Assembly (NCBI GenBank): GCA_022826725.1
Contig: JAJDUF010000013.1
Span: 124,001 to 188,000, forward strand
DNA from: Chloroflexota bacterium
GTDB lineage: Bacteria; Chloroflexota; UBA11872; UBA12225; JAJDUF01
DNA: 64,000 bases
Reading direction: 5' to 3'
Shown here: piece after piece, positions 17,501-26,120 of the stretch
Layout: each line of letters begins with the position of its first letter
Position numbering within the stretch: position 1 is the stretch's first letter
The notes under the pieces: generated by a model
The model's database searches: none
Told to the model about the DNA's origin: nothing
Seen by the model: the letters and a program-made list of their open reading frames with translations, nothing else
Program-made: the position numbers and the translations under genes

Positions 17501-18247
17501 ACTGTCGGCGATTGCCAAGAGGTGCGTATCAATCATGGCGGTCACGCCGTTCTCCAGCCGGTAGAGGTGCTGGCTCACGTCGTAGAAATGCCGATTCTCC
17601 GGCCGCGAGTGATTCGCCTCGTAACCGACCACCTCCAGATAGCGCAGACCGGTAATCCAGTACACCTCATCGAGGCTATGTACGGCGGCGTAGCCCATCG
17701 GCCCGCCGGTCCGCCGTTCGTCGAACATCCACGCCGGACACGGCGGCTGCCGCTCTTGCTCGTAGGCGCGCCGGCTATGGAGAGCCACAACCTGACCGAT
17801 GGCGCCTGCCCAGACCAGGCTGCGGGCCGCGCGGCGCACCGGGTCGCCGCGGAGGGTAAGCAGCATGGACAGCCGCCGGGCGGGATGCCGCTTGAGGGCT
17901 GCCTTCACCTGCTCCAACTGCTCGGGTTGGCTGACCAGCGGCTTGTCTGCGACGACGTGCAGTCCGTGCTCCAGCCCCGCGATGAGCGCCGCCCCCTGCA
18001 CGTCCGGCACCGTGCTGGCCGCGAGCACGTCAAGCCGTTCGTTCTCTAGCATGTCCTCCACGTTGTGATAGGTCGGGAGCTTGAGATCGGTGAGCAGCGC
18101 CACTCGGTCCGCGGGAAGCTCTTCCATCAGCTCGGGACGGTGACAGACGGCCGCCAGCTCGACCGACGACGACGTTGCGGCACCGTGAAGATAGTGTGGC
18201 CAATGGGTGAACGGTTCCAGTCCGACCAGCCCTACGCGCAACGACAT
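17498..18247 (-). CDS. Gfo/Idh/MocA-family oxidoreductase, C-terminally truncated
   Basis: An NAD(P)-dependent sugar-type dehydrogenase homologue. The Rossmann N-terminus (VGLVGLEPFTHW) and the conserved HVVADKPL lysine motif near residue 107 are present. The substrate domain begins but ends abruptly after NGVTAMIDTHLL at 249 residues, where family members usually run 330-380. The stop codon lies inside the terminal repeat of a MITE-like element (17481-17500), so insertion probably cut the gene. Loss of the C-terminal sheet would likely impair activity. It is divergent from the luciferase-like gene at 18485. Confidence 0.78.
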   Translation of the reverse strand: MSLRVGLVGLEPFTHWPHYLHGAATSSSVELAAVCHRPELMEELPADRVALLTDLKLPTYHNVEDMLENERLDVLAASTVPDVQGAALIAGLEHGLHVVADKPLVSQPEQLEQVKAALKRHPARRLSMLLTLRGDPVRRAARSLVWAGAIGQVVALHSRRAYEQERQPPCPAWMFDERRTGGPMGYAAVHSLDEVYWITGLRYLEVVGYEANHSRPENRHFYDVSQHLYRLENGVTAMIDTHLLAIADS

Positions 18248-18484
18248 GCTGCACCCCTCTGCACGATGATTGGCACGTCCCGCTGCCCTGCGTTGTGCGC
18301 CTGAGCATAGCCTGGGCTGCTCTGTTCATCGTCCGCCCCGGACTCGTAGGTGCGTTCATTGTGAGCACCCTTGCGCCCGCCGCGACGCCGGGCGGCGTGG
18401 TACGCTACCCCCGGCACCCTCGAACTCCGTGCGCTCTGTCGAAGCTGTGGCAAAAAACACGCTCCGCCAGGAGGCCAAAGTCCG

Positions 18485-19423
18485 ATGAAATTCCGCTTCG
18501 GAGTCACCCTCCCCGGGCTGCCGACAGCCGAGGAATGGAGAGGCTGGGCGCGCCAAGCAGAAGACCTCGGCTACGACATCGCCTTCATCCCCGACCACTT
18601 TGGCGAGCAACTGGCGCCGCTCCCGGCCCTGATGGCAGCCGCCTGCGCCACCAGCACCCTGCGCGTCGGCACGCTGGTGCTCGGCAACGACTATCGCCAC
18701 CCCGTCATGGTCGCCAAGGAAGCCGCCACGCTCGACGTGCTTTCGAACGGGCGGTTCGAGCTGGGGCTGGGCGCCGGCTGGATGCTCTCCGATTACCGGC
18801 GCTCCGGGATGCCATTCGACCGGCCCGGCATCAGAGTGAGCCGGCTGGAGGAGAGCATTGCCGTGATTAAAGGCCTCCTCGGGCCTGGTCCGTTCTCGTT
18901 CGAGGGAACCTACTACCGCATCTCCGACCTCGACGGGTACCCGAAGCCGGTGCAGCAGCCGAAGCTGCCGATCCTGGTCGGCGGCGGGGGCCGGCGCATG
19001 TTGAAGATCGCCGCGCGCGAGGCGGACATCATCGCTTTGCATCCCAGTCTGCGCCGGTCCCGCAACGGCGCTCCGATGCTCCGGCAGGCGGCCTGGGACG
19101 CCACCCCGGCAGCCTTCGATGAGAAGATACGCTGGCTGCGCGAATCCCTGGGAGATCGCCTGGACCACACCGAGTTGAATAGCGTGCTCTACCTCCCATT
19201 CGTGACCCAGGACACGGGTACGGCCGCCCGCGCGGCTGCCGAGCAGCTCGGTGTCTCGCCCGCGGCGGCGCGTGAGTGCCCGCTCGTGGTGATCGGCACC
19301 GCCAGCGAGATCGCCGACCAACTACAGCAGCGCCGCGAACGTTACGGCATCTCGTACTATCTGGTGAAGCAGCCCTGGATGGAAGAGTTTGCGCCGGTCG
19401 TCGCCCGGCTCGCGGGCACATAG
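18485..19423 (+). CDS. LLM-class (luciferase-like) flavin/F420-dependent oxidoreductase
   Basis: A 312-residue TIM-barrel oxidoreductase of the bacterial luciferase superfamily. It shows FIPDHFG near residue 35, VGTLVLGNDYRHP, LDVLSNGRFELGLGAGW and the PILVGGGGRRML phosphate-binding segment. The wording of these motifs is close to F420-dependent family members. ATG 18485 has AGGAGG (18469-18474) 10 bases upstream. The frame is open further upstream but without similarity. A paralogue follows 38 bases downstream, so the two form an operon. The substrate is unknown; these enzymes often oxidise small organic compounds in soil and marine Chloroflexota. Confidence 0.9.
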   Translation: MKFRFGVTLPGLPTAEEWRGWARQAEDLGYDIAFIPDHFGEQLAPLPALMAAACATSTLRVGTLVLGNDYRHPVMVAKEAATLDVLSNGRFELGLGAGWMLSDYRRSGMPFDRPGIRVSRLEESIAVIKGLLGPGPFSFEGTYYRISDLDGYPKPVQQPKLPILVGGGGRRMLKIAAREADIIALHPSLRRSRNGAPMLRQAAWDATPAAFDEKIRWLRESLGDRLDHTELNSVLYLPFVTQDTGTAARAAAEQLGVSPAAARECPLVVIGTASEIADQLQQRRERYGISYYLVKQPWMEEFAPVVARLAGT

Positions 19424-19461
19424 GTTCAGCGACACCGCTGGAGGGATAGGGACAGAGCACC

Positions 19462-20421
19462 ATGAAGTTCACCGTAGGCGTCAACGTCGGTGGCCCGCAT
19501 TACGACCCGGCGCGGATGGGCGCCATCGCCCGCCAGGCCGATGCGCTGGACTTCCATAGCGTAGGCGCAGCCGAACGGCTCATCATGCCGCGGGTCATCA
19601 AGTCGCAGTATCCACGCGGCAGCGGGGCAATCCCCGGTGTTGGCTCGGCCCAGAACACGCTCGAAGTCCTATCCGTCGTCAGTTTTCTGGCCGGTCAGAC
19701 CTCCCGCATACGGCTGATGCCCTTCGTCGTCATGCCGTATCGCAACCCCCTCCTCGCCGCCAAGATGCTGGCCACCATTGACGTGCTCTCCAACGGCCGG
19801 CTGGACATCCTGCTCGGTGTGGGCTGGAACCGCGAGGAGGCGCGTGCCCTGATGGTGCCTACCCCGTTCGACAAGCGCGGCGCCGTCACCAACGAGTACC
19901 TGCGCGCCTTCGTCACGCTCTGGAATGAGGAGTACCCGGAATTCCAGGGGAAGTACCTGCAATTCTCCGACGTAGAGTTCGCGCCCAAGCCGGTGCAGCG
20001 CCCCCATCCACCGTTCTGGATCGGCGGCGAAAGCCCCGCGGCCATCCGCCGCGCCGCGACGCTCGGCGACGGGTGGTCGCCCGGTGCGGGCAACCCGCAG
20101 TTTCCCCTCGATACGACCGATCAGTTCAAGCAGGCGGTGGATAGCCTGCACCGGCGGGCGGCCGCTGCCGGCCGCGATCCCGGCGCCATCGCCATCCGGT
20201 TCGGCAGCATCTCCTGGACGGGCGGCCAAGCCGTAACCGGTCCCGACGGAGAGCGAGCGCCTTTTACGGGCAGCGCCGAACAGATCGCCGCCGACGTGGA
20301 GGCGCAGGCCCAGCTGGGCGTCACCCATATGACCCTCAGCACGCCGGCCGAGAGCCTCGACCACGAGCTAGAGCTGCTGGCGAGCTTCGCCGAGCAAGTA
20401 TTCCCACTCGCCGGCGATTAA
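19462..20421 (+). CDS. LLM-class (luciferase-like) oxidoreductase, second copy
   Basis: A 319-residue luciferase-superfamily protein, clearly diverged from the upstream copy. Motifs include RIRLMPFVVMPYRNPLLAAK, IDVLSNGRLDILLGVGW, FAPKPVQRPHPPFWIGG and the C-terminal GVTHMTLS. The start ATG is preceded by GGAGGG at 19441-19446 (spacing about 15). It shares an operon with the preceding gene. A palindromic repeat separates it from the next gene at 20511. Cofactor (F420 or FMN) and substrate cannot be told from sequence alone. Confidence 0.9.
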   Translation: MKFTVGVNVGGPHYDPARMGAIARQADALDFHSVGAAERLIMPRVIKSQYPRGSGAIPGVGSAQNTLEVLSVVSFLAGQTSRIRLMPFVVMPYRNPLLAAKMLATIDVLSNGRLDILLGVGWNREEARALMVPTPFDKRGAVTNEYLRAFVTLWNEEYPEFQGKYLQFSDVEFAPKPVQRPHPPFWIGGESPAAIRRAATLGDGWSPGAGNPQFPLDTTDQFKQAVDSLHRRAAAAGRDPGAIAIRFGSISWTGGQAVTGPDGERAPFTGSAEQIAADVEAQAQLGVTHMTLSTPAESLDHELELLASFAEQVFPLAGD

Positions 20422-20456
20422 GCTGTGGAGGCAGACGGAGTGGGCGCGTACCCAAC

Positions 20457-20490
20457 TCCCTCTCCCCGCGGGAGAGGGCCGGGGTGAGGG
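20457..20490 (+). repeat. Palindromic intergenic repeat, family B
   Basis: CCCTCTCCC-CGC-GGGAGAGGG (20458-20478) is a perfect 9-bp stem, followed by CCGGGGTGAGGG. It matches units at 24189, 31321, 35695 and 37179, and an inverse copy at 51088. Confidence 0.85.
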
Positions 20491-20510
20491 CCGGACGAGA
20501 GGAGACCACC

Positions 20511-22037
20511 ATGGCGCTGATCGAGATTGGCTCACAGAAACAGCTGTTCCTCGACGACTACCTGATCGAGAGCATGACCCAGGCCAAGCAAGGCGTCAAT
20601 CCCGCCGTCAAGGTCGCCAACAACCCCATCATCCGCGCCGAGCGCCCGTGGGAGGGCAACCACGTCATGCTGTCCTCGGTAGTGTTCGACGATGCGGACG
20701 GCCTCTTCAAGTTGTGGTACACCGCCCGCAACCTGCAGGCCGACCCCGAAATGCGCCCCGGTGGCGCCTCCGGCATCGTGATTGGCGGTGAGGACGAGCC
20801 GCCCGTAACCTGCTTGGCCATCTCCGAGGACGGCATCCACTGGGAGCGCCCGGTGCTGGGACTGGTGGAATTTGCCGGGTCCAAAGAGAACAATATCGTC
20901 CCGCCCGGCGTTGTCGAGGCCCCGTCGTTCCTGGACCGGCACGAGCGCGACCCGGCGAAACGGTACAAGGCCCTGAAGTGGACCATGGACACGACCAAGC
21001 CCATGCAGTCCCACCTCCACTCCTCGCCCGACGGTCTTGCATGGACGCCCTATCCCGGTAATCCGGTCATAGACACCACTCCCGTCGCCGGCCGTTGGGG
21101 CCCGACTTCCTTCATGGGCTGGGATCCTATCCGCCAAACCTACGCGGCCTATGTGGAGAACAGCCACCATATGCGGACGCTCTTCGGCAAGCGCCTCATC
21201 GGTCGCGCCGAAAGTCCCGATCTGATTCACTGGACCGAGCCGGAGACCGTCCTCGTTCCCGATGCAGACGACTTCCCCGATACGGAGTTCTATCGCCTGG
21301 TGGTCATCCCCCACGCCGGGTTATACGTCGGCCTGCTCTGGATTTTCCGGACCACCAACCTCACGCACCACCCGGAGCTTATCGTCAGCCGCGACGGATT
21401 CCACTGGGAGCGGCGCTACCGGGAACCGTTCATCGTTCGCGGCGGCCGGCGCGAAGATTTCGATTCCAACAGCGTGTACGTGTGGCACGCCATCGCACAT
21501 GACGACCGCGCACTCCTCTACTACAGCGGCACCAACCACCGCGCCGCCCAGCAGCTGCTCGAACTAGGCGACGCCGCCACCTCGGCTGTCGGGCTGGCGA
21601 TCTGCCCTCTCGACGAGTTCGTGTCGGTGGACAGTGGCAAGGGTTGGGCACCTCCCGCCGGCGAGCGGCCCGATTTGAGCGGCCTACATCAGGAAGCGCT
21701 GTTGCGCGCCTCCCACGACCCCGCGGCGTTCGGCCAGTTGGTCACGCGCTCCTTCGGCTTCACCGGCTCGCGGCTGCATCTCAGCTGCGCGACCACGCCG
21801 GTCGCCGCCGGTCCCGGTCCGGCCGAGGTCCGGGTGGAAGTGCTCACGTCTAACCACCGCAAGATCGAGGGCTTCACGTTCGACGACGCCGACCCGATCA
21901 CCCAGTCGGGGCAAGACCATGTCGTCTCCTGGAACGGCGACGCCGACGTGAGTCGCCTCATGGGCCGGCCGATCAAGCTGCGGTTCTACCTCAAGAACGC
22001 GAAGCTCTACTCCTTCCAATTCAAGGCAGCGCACTAA
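20511..22037 (+). CDS. Glycosidase-like beta-propeller protein (GH32/GH43-like fold)
   Basis: A 508-residue protein whose sequence is typical of five-bladed propeller glycosidases: FLDDYLIE at the start, FKLWYTARN, CLAISEDGIHWERP, HLHSSPDGLAWTPYPGNP, VSRDGFHWERR and ALLYYSGTN. Repeated S-x-D-G-x-x-W strings mark the blades. The C-terminal 120 residues form a beta-rich module with FYLKNAKLYSFQF. There is no signal peptide, so the substrate must be imported first. AGGAG at 20500-20504 lies 6 bases before the ATG. Catalytic residues were not identified with certainty, so glycosidase or phosphorylase activity is unproven. Confidence 0.72.
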   Translation: MALIEIGSQKQLFLDDYLIESMTQAKQGVNPAVKVANNPIIRAERPWEGNHVMLSSVVFDDADGLFKLWYTARNLQADPEMRPGGASGIVIGGEDEPPVTCLAISEDGIHWERPVLGLVEFAGSKENNIVPPGVVEAPSFLDRHERDPAKRYKALKWTMDTTKPMQSHLHSSPDGLAWTPYPGNPVIDTTPVAGRWGPTSFMGWDPIRQTYAAYVENSHHMRTLFGKRLIGRAESPDLIHWTEPETVLVPDADDFPDTEFYRLVVIPHAGLYVGLLWIFRTTNLTHHPELIVSRDGFHWERRYREPFIVRGGRREDFDSNSVYVWHAIAHDDRALLYYSGTNHRAAQQLLELGDAATSAVGLAICPLDEFVSVDSGKGWAPPAGERPDLSGLHQEALLRASHDPAAFGQLVTRSFGFTGSRLHLSCATTPVAAGPGPAEVRVEVLTSNHRKIEGFTFDDADPITQSGQDHVVSWNGDADVSRLMGRPIKLRFYLKNAKLYSFQFKAAH

Positions 22038-22151
22038 GGAGGGATCATCCCCCTCTGGTCCCGCCCGGTCAGGAAGACCTGTTCCTACCCCGGTGCAACG
22101 ACGGAGGTTGAGCGTTCGGGCCAGTCCGAGGGGTGCATTCGAGGTGCTGGA

Positions 22152-23018
22152 TTGTTCACTGTACGCCTGCTTCATATACCTCAGCCCGTCCGCGGTGGCA
22201 CATGGACCACACTGACTGTTTTAGCTGTGCTGGTGTTGCTCACCGCAGCCGCGTGCCGTGATTCTGCCATTGACCGGGAGGTGCTGATCGCGTTCTACAA
22301 CACGACCGGCGGCGCGACTTGGCAGGACAACACGAACTGGTTGAGCGACAAGCCACTCCGTGAATGGCACGGCGTCACGACCGACGACAACGGCCGCGTC
22401 ACGGAGCTTATTCTCATCCGGAACAATCTGACCGGCCCGTTGCCACCGGAGTTAGGCCACCTGACGCACCTTGTCTCCCTGAACCTCGCCCACAACGACC
22501 TGACGGGCCCCCTGCCCCCGGAGCTAGGTGGGTTGACCAACCTTGAGTGGCTGAACCTCTACCGCAGCAGCCTGTCCGGGCCTCTTCCGACGGAGCTGAC
22601 CCAGCTAACCAACCTCCGGGGGTTGATCCTCAGCTACAACGACCTCGCGGGGCCACTCCCGCCGGAGTTGGGCAACCTGACCAGGCTCGAGATGCTCTGG
22701 CTCAGCAGCCTCGAGCTGACCGGTCCAGTGCCAGTGGCATTGGGCCAACTCACCAACCTTAAAGAACTGCGCCTCGACAACAACCGACTGACCGGGCCGC
22801 TCCCGGAGGAGTTAGGGAACCTCACCGGCCTCCAAGAACTGTGGGTCTTCAATAACGATCTGACGGGACCGCTGCCGCAGAGCTTGACGCGGCTGATGGC
22901 GCTGGAGAACTTTCGCTTCCGCGACACGGAGCTTTGCGGCCTGGCCAATAGCGCCTTCCAGTCCTGGCTCCTGCGTATAACCGTCCTCGATGGCAAACGA
23001 AACTGTACCCTGCCCTAG
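22152..23018 (+). CDS. Leucine-rich-repeat lipoprotein
   Basis: A 288-residue exported protein. The N-terminal hydrophobic stretch LTVLAVLVLLTAAAC ends in a lipobox with Cys35, so it should be lipid-anchored at the cell surface. A capping segment (FYNTTGGATWQDNTNWLS) precedes about seven repeats of the plant-type consensus LTGPLPPELGxLTxL. The C-terminal cap contains a Cys pair. The start is a TTG at 22152, chosen because GAGGTG (22141-22146) lies 5 bases upstream and the signal peptide needs it. It is probably a binding or adhesion protein with no enzymatic role. It follows the propeller gene by about 110 bases. Confidence 0.82.
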   Translation: MFTVRLLHIPQPVRGGTWTTLTVLAVLVLLTAAACRDSAIDREVLIAFYNTTGGATWQDNTNWLSDKPLREWHGVTTDDNGRVTELILIRNNLTGPLPPELGHLTHLVSLNLAHNDLTGPLPPELGGLTNLEWLNLYRSSLSGPLPTELTQLTNLRGLILSYNDLAGPLPPELGNLTRLEMLWLSSLELTGPVPVALGQLTNLKELRLDNNRLTGPLPEELGNLTGLQELWVFNNDLTGPLPQSLTRLMALENFRFRDTELCGLANSAFQSWLLRITVLDGKRNCTLP

Positions 23019-23292
23019 CCGCAGGCACCGCCTACCCTTTGTGCAGAAACGAGGGGGCAAGGACACAAAAACCAATCTGAACTCAGCCTCGCCCATGGCT
23101 ATGCCGGTGACAACGCATCCAGCACTAAGACTGTGTGGGCCCAAGACTCCCGGCGACAGGGAAGCGTGGAGTCTCTTCTCAGAGGTCCGGCACCCCCTCC
23201 CCCCAGCCCATGAGCTCGTTTTGCCACTCATGCGCTCCGCCTCACTCCCTCATGGTGCTCTCAGTTGCCGGGCACACCGCTCACGGCCGTCC

Positions 23293-24090
23293 CTACCGCT
23301 CCACCGCATGACGAAACAGCGGTTTGACCGCCGCGGGCAGCGTTTCGTAGACCTGTGGACTCAGCGGTGGCTGGAGGTTCTCGCGCTTGCCCGTCTCGTC
23401 CACCAGCCGGGCGCGCTCGACCGTGCCGGGCCGCAGCACGTCTAGGTTCAGCCACCAGGGCGCATACCGCACCGCGATCGTGGTCCGCGGCCGTTGCGTG
23501 CGGTTGGGCGCAATGGCGTGCCACAAGCGACTATCGAACACCAGCACGCTCCCCGCCGGCCCCGTCACCTGCATCTCCGTGGGAAAGGGTTGGGTTGGGT
23601 CTATCCCGTTATCGCCCGACGGATTGTTGTTGGCGCGATGGCTGCCGGGGACGATATACGTCCCGCCGTTCTCCTCGTTGAACGGCGAGAGCAGCCACAG
23701 CGTCGTCACGTGCATCACCACGTCGGGATACGGCGCCGGCACGTGCCCGGCCGTCTCCTGGTTGAACGGCCAGTCCGCGTGCCAGCCCCCGCGGTCATTC
23801 CCCGGGAAATTGATCTGCGCCGTGGTAAAGGAGACGCGGACGTGCTCGCCGAGCAAGGCTTCCACCAGCCCCAGCAGACGTGGGTGTGCCAAGTACGGCG
23901 CGAACGATTGCTCGAAGCGGATCAACCCCGGCACATGCCCGATCCCGTCGGGAGCTGTCGTGCTTTGGTGCGCTGCGACGGCCGCCTCCACGCTCTCGCG
24001 CACCGCCTCCACCTCGTCAGCGGGAATGATCCCTTCGAGCAGACACCAGCCGTTGATCCTCATATAGCCCAGTTCAGTCTGTAAGTCCAT
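23293..24090 (-). CDS. Phytanoyl-CoA dioxygenase (PhyH) family protein
   Basis: A 265-residue Fe(II)/2-oxoglutarate-dependent oxygenase. The iron facial triad is visible as His104 and Asp106 in GGWHADWPF and His191 in SRLWHAIAPN. Arg202 or Arg208 downstream should hold 2-oxoglutarate. A second PhyH (26121-27005) shares the SHRANNNPSG-type and RYAPWW segments, so the two are paralogues flanking the substrate-binding-protein gene. ATG 24090 is chosen; a GTG six codons upstream is possible. The substrate is unknown: lipid, halogenated or natural-product substrates all occur in the family. Confidence 0.9.
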   Translation of the reverse strand: MDLQTELGYMRINGWCLLEGIIPADEVEAVRESVEAAVAAHQSTTAPDGIGHVPGLIRFEQSFAPYLAHPRLLGLVEALLGEHVRVSFTTAQINFPGNDRGGWHADWPFNQETAGHVPAPYPDVVMHVTTLWLLSPFNEENGGTYIVPGSHRANNNPSGDNGIDPTQPFPTEMQVTGPAGSVLVFDSRLWHAIAPNRTQRPRTTIAVRYAPWWLNLDVLRPGTVERARLVDETGKRENLQPPLSPQVYETLPAAVKPLFRHAVER

Positions 24091-24188
24091 CGCAATCGTC
24101 CTCTCCACTGCAACGCGGCGCGTGCTGCTGCAACCCTCTTTATCACATTCCGGTGCCCACAGCCACGCGAATCAGTGGCCAGTGACTA

Positions 24189-24236
24189 CCCCCTCTCTCT
24201 ATCGCTCGGCGATGGAGAGGGGGCCGGGGGGTGAGG
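24189..24236 (+). repeat. Palindromic intergenic repeat, family B
   Basis: An imperfect stem formed by CCCTCTCTCTATCGC and GCGATGGAGAGGG is followed by GGCCGGGGGGTGAGG. It lies between the PhyH start and the stop of the substrate-binding protein gene. Confidence 0.85.
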
Positions 24237-24322
24237 AGCGACCAAAGAAAACGGGCGCTTCCCCCACCCCCATTGAAGGGCAAGGGAAGCGCCATGCAGG
24301 CTAATGTGACGGGCCAGGTTGG

Positions 24323-25891
24323 CTAGCTGTCTCGAGCGCGGAAGTCGTCGAGCAGCACTTGCATCTGCCGCGTCGCCTCGTCGAAGAGCGTCTTTGGCGC
24401 GGCGTTCGGATTCTTCCAGGTCTCCTGCATCGCTGCGTTGTAGGGCCGCGCCGCCTGGTTGAGGGTCGGATGGAACGGCCGGAAGCCGAACTCCTGCTGG
24501 TCCAAGAAGGTCTGGTATTGCGGGGCGATCTTCATGACCGCGAGCCACTTCGGATGCGTCAGGATGGACTTGCGCGCCGGCATGAACATGGTCCCCGCGG
24601 AGTAGTGGGCCAGCCCATCCGTCGAAGTCAGCCAGCGCAGGAAGTTCCAGCCGGCCTCCTCACGCCCCGGCTCCGTCTTGAACTGCGTGAACTGGCGGCC
24701 GAACGCAATCGTAAAGGCCTGCTTCTGGGTCGGCGGTGGACTGACGTACATCTTATCCAGGCCCCCGATGTCCTGCGCCCACGTAATCACCCGCTTGGCG
24801 CTCGTCTCGTAGAACAGCGTGATCTGGCCCTTGCGGAAGCTCGGCCGGGGTAGCCCCTTGGCCTCGAACCACTCGGGGTGCGGCGTGTGGATTTTGTGCG
24901 TATGGACCAGGTCCATCATCCACTGGATCGTCTCGATCCCCTCGGGACTGTTGAGCGTGACTCTCGTGTAGTCCTCGTTATAGACGTCCCCGCCGTTCTG
25001 CTTGAGCAGGTTCCAGAGATTTACCCAGTTGTAGGCATGACCGAAGGCCCACTTGTTGGTTTCCTCGCCCGGGCCATGGTAGGTCTGGAGCGTCTGGCAG
25101 TATTCCACCAAATCGTCCCAGGTGTAGCCCTGCGTCAGCGGCTGCAACCCCGCTTGCTGCACGTGGTCCAGGTTGGTGTACGGGAGGTCGGCGTCCGAGG
25201 TCTGGGGCAGGCTCCACAGCTGGCCCTTCCAGTAGCTCGTCTCCAGCAGGTACGGGAAGAAGTCATCAAGCGTATCAGCGTACTCCTTGTCCTGCTTGAC
25301 CATGGGTGCCAGGTCCACCGCGATGCCAATGTCGCCAAACTCGTGGGACTGGTGCAGGTTGGGGTCTACGAAGTCGGGCTGCTGGCCGGCCGCGGTGGCG
25401 GCGATGACCTTCGCTTCCCAGATTCCGCCCTGGCTCCCGGCCTGCTTCATGGCCTCGGTCGTGGCCGGGGTTGGCTCCAGGATCACGGGGGTGTGGGTGC
25501 CCTGCTCGTTCCACATGTCCACCAGTTCTTTGAGCGGCACCGCGCGCTCACCGTTGGCCCCCGGGCCATTCCAGCCCCACCACACGGTCCAAGCTCTGAG
25601 AATCTGCGTTGGCTTGGCCTGCGCCGGCACCTCCACGATCTTCTCGACGACGACTGCCTTCTCCTTCTCGACTACGATGGTCTGTCCAGCAGCCCCGGCC
25701 GCACCCTTGGCCCCGGCGGCCCCGGCGGCCCCGCGCTGACCGGCGGGCCCGGCGGGCCCGGCTGGCCCGGCTGGCCCCTGGACGTAGCGGACCTCGACCT
25801 CGCCACAGGCGGCCAACACCGCACCGGCAGCCCCGGCCAGTGTGAGCATGGAAGTGCGTCGCGTGAGTCGCTTCCCCCTGCCGAATTGCAT
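24323..25891 (-). CDS. Extracellular substrate-binding lipoprotein with a collagen-like spacer
   Basis: A 522-residue ABC-type solute-binding protein of the sugar-binding (SBP_bac_1-like) class. Residues 8-29 carry twin-arginine TRR, a hydrophobic stretch and the lipobox LAAC with Cys29, so Tat or Sec export and lipid anchoring are likely. Residues 39-69 are eleven Gly-X-Y triplets (GPAGPAGPAGPAGQRG and so on), a collagen-like spacer between anchor and binding domain, followed by a Val/Glu/Lys-rich stalk. The binding domain shows FGHAYNWVNLW and GWNFLRWLTS. AGGAG lies 7 bases before ATG 25891. No permease or ATPase genes are nearby, so the gene is an orphan. Confidence 0.87.
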   Translation of the reverse strand: MQFGRGKRLTRRTSMLTLAGAAGAVLAACGEVEVRYVQGPAGPAGPAGPAGQRGAAGAAGAKGAAGAAGQTIVVEKEKAVVVEKIVEVPAQAKPTQILRAWTVWWGWNGPGANGERAVPLKELVDMWNEQGTHTPVILEPTPATTEAMKQAGSQGGIWEAKVIAATAAGQQPDFVDPNLHQSHEFGDIGIAVDLAPMVKQDKEYADTLDDFFPYLLETSYWKGQLWSLPQTSDADLPYTNLDHVQQAGLQPLTQGYTWDDLVEYCQTLQTYHGPGEETNKWAFGHAYNWVNLWNLLKQNGGDVYNEDYTRVTLNSPEGIETIQWMMDLVHTHKIHTPHPEWFEAKGLPRPSFRKGQITLFYETSAKRVITWAQDIGGLDKMYVSPPPTQKQAFTIAFGRQFTQFKTEPGREEAGWNFLRWLTSTDGLAHYSAGTMFMPARKSILTHPKWLAVMKIAPQYQTFLDQQEFGFRPFHPTLNQAARPYNAAMQETWKNPNAAPKTLFDEATRQMQVLLDDFRARDS

Positions 25892-26000
25892 TGCTTTTCT
25901 CCTGCTACCTCCCTCCGCCGCTGGGACCTGCCCAGAGCGGAAGGCTACCTGCCGCTTACGGAACCCCTCACCCCTCCTTTCATGCAGTGAGGATGTCGCC

Positions 26001-26029
26001 AAAATACACAATTGATGCGAGATAGTCAA
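26001..26029 (-). promoter_or_regulatory. Predicted promoter for the substrate-binding lipoprotein gene
   Basis: On the minus strand TTGACT (26029-26024) and TATTTT (26006-26001) are 17 bases apart, within a short AT-rich island between two genes. Transcription would begin near 25994, giving a leader of about 100 bases. Confidence 0.55.
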
Positions 26030-26120
26030 AAGTATTTGGAATACCGACCAGCAGATTCCAAGCGAGGACTGTGAACAGTGGCGGATGGGGCGTCCACCTC
26101 AACCAGCGCGGCGTAGGCTA

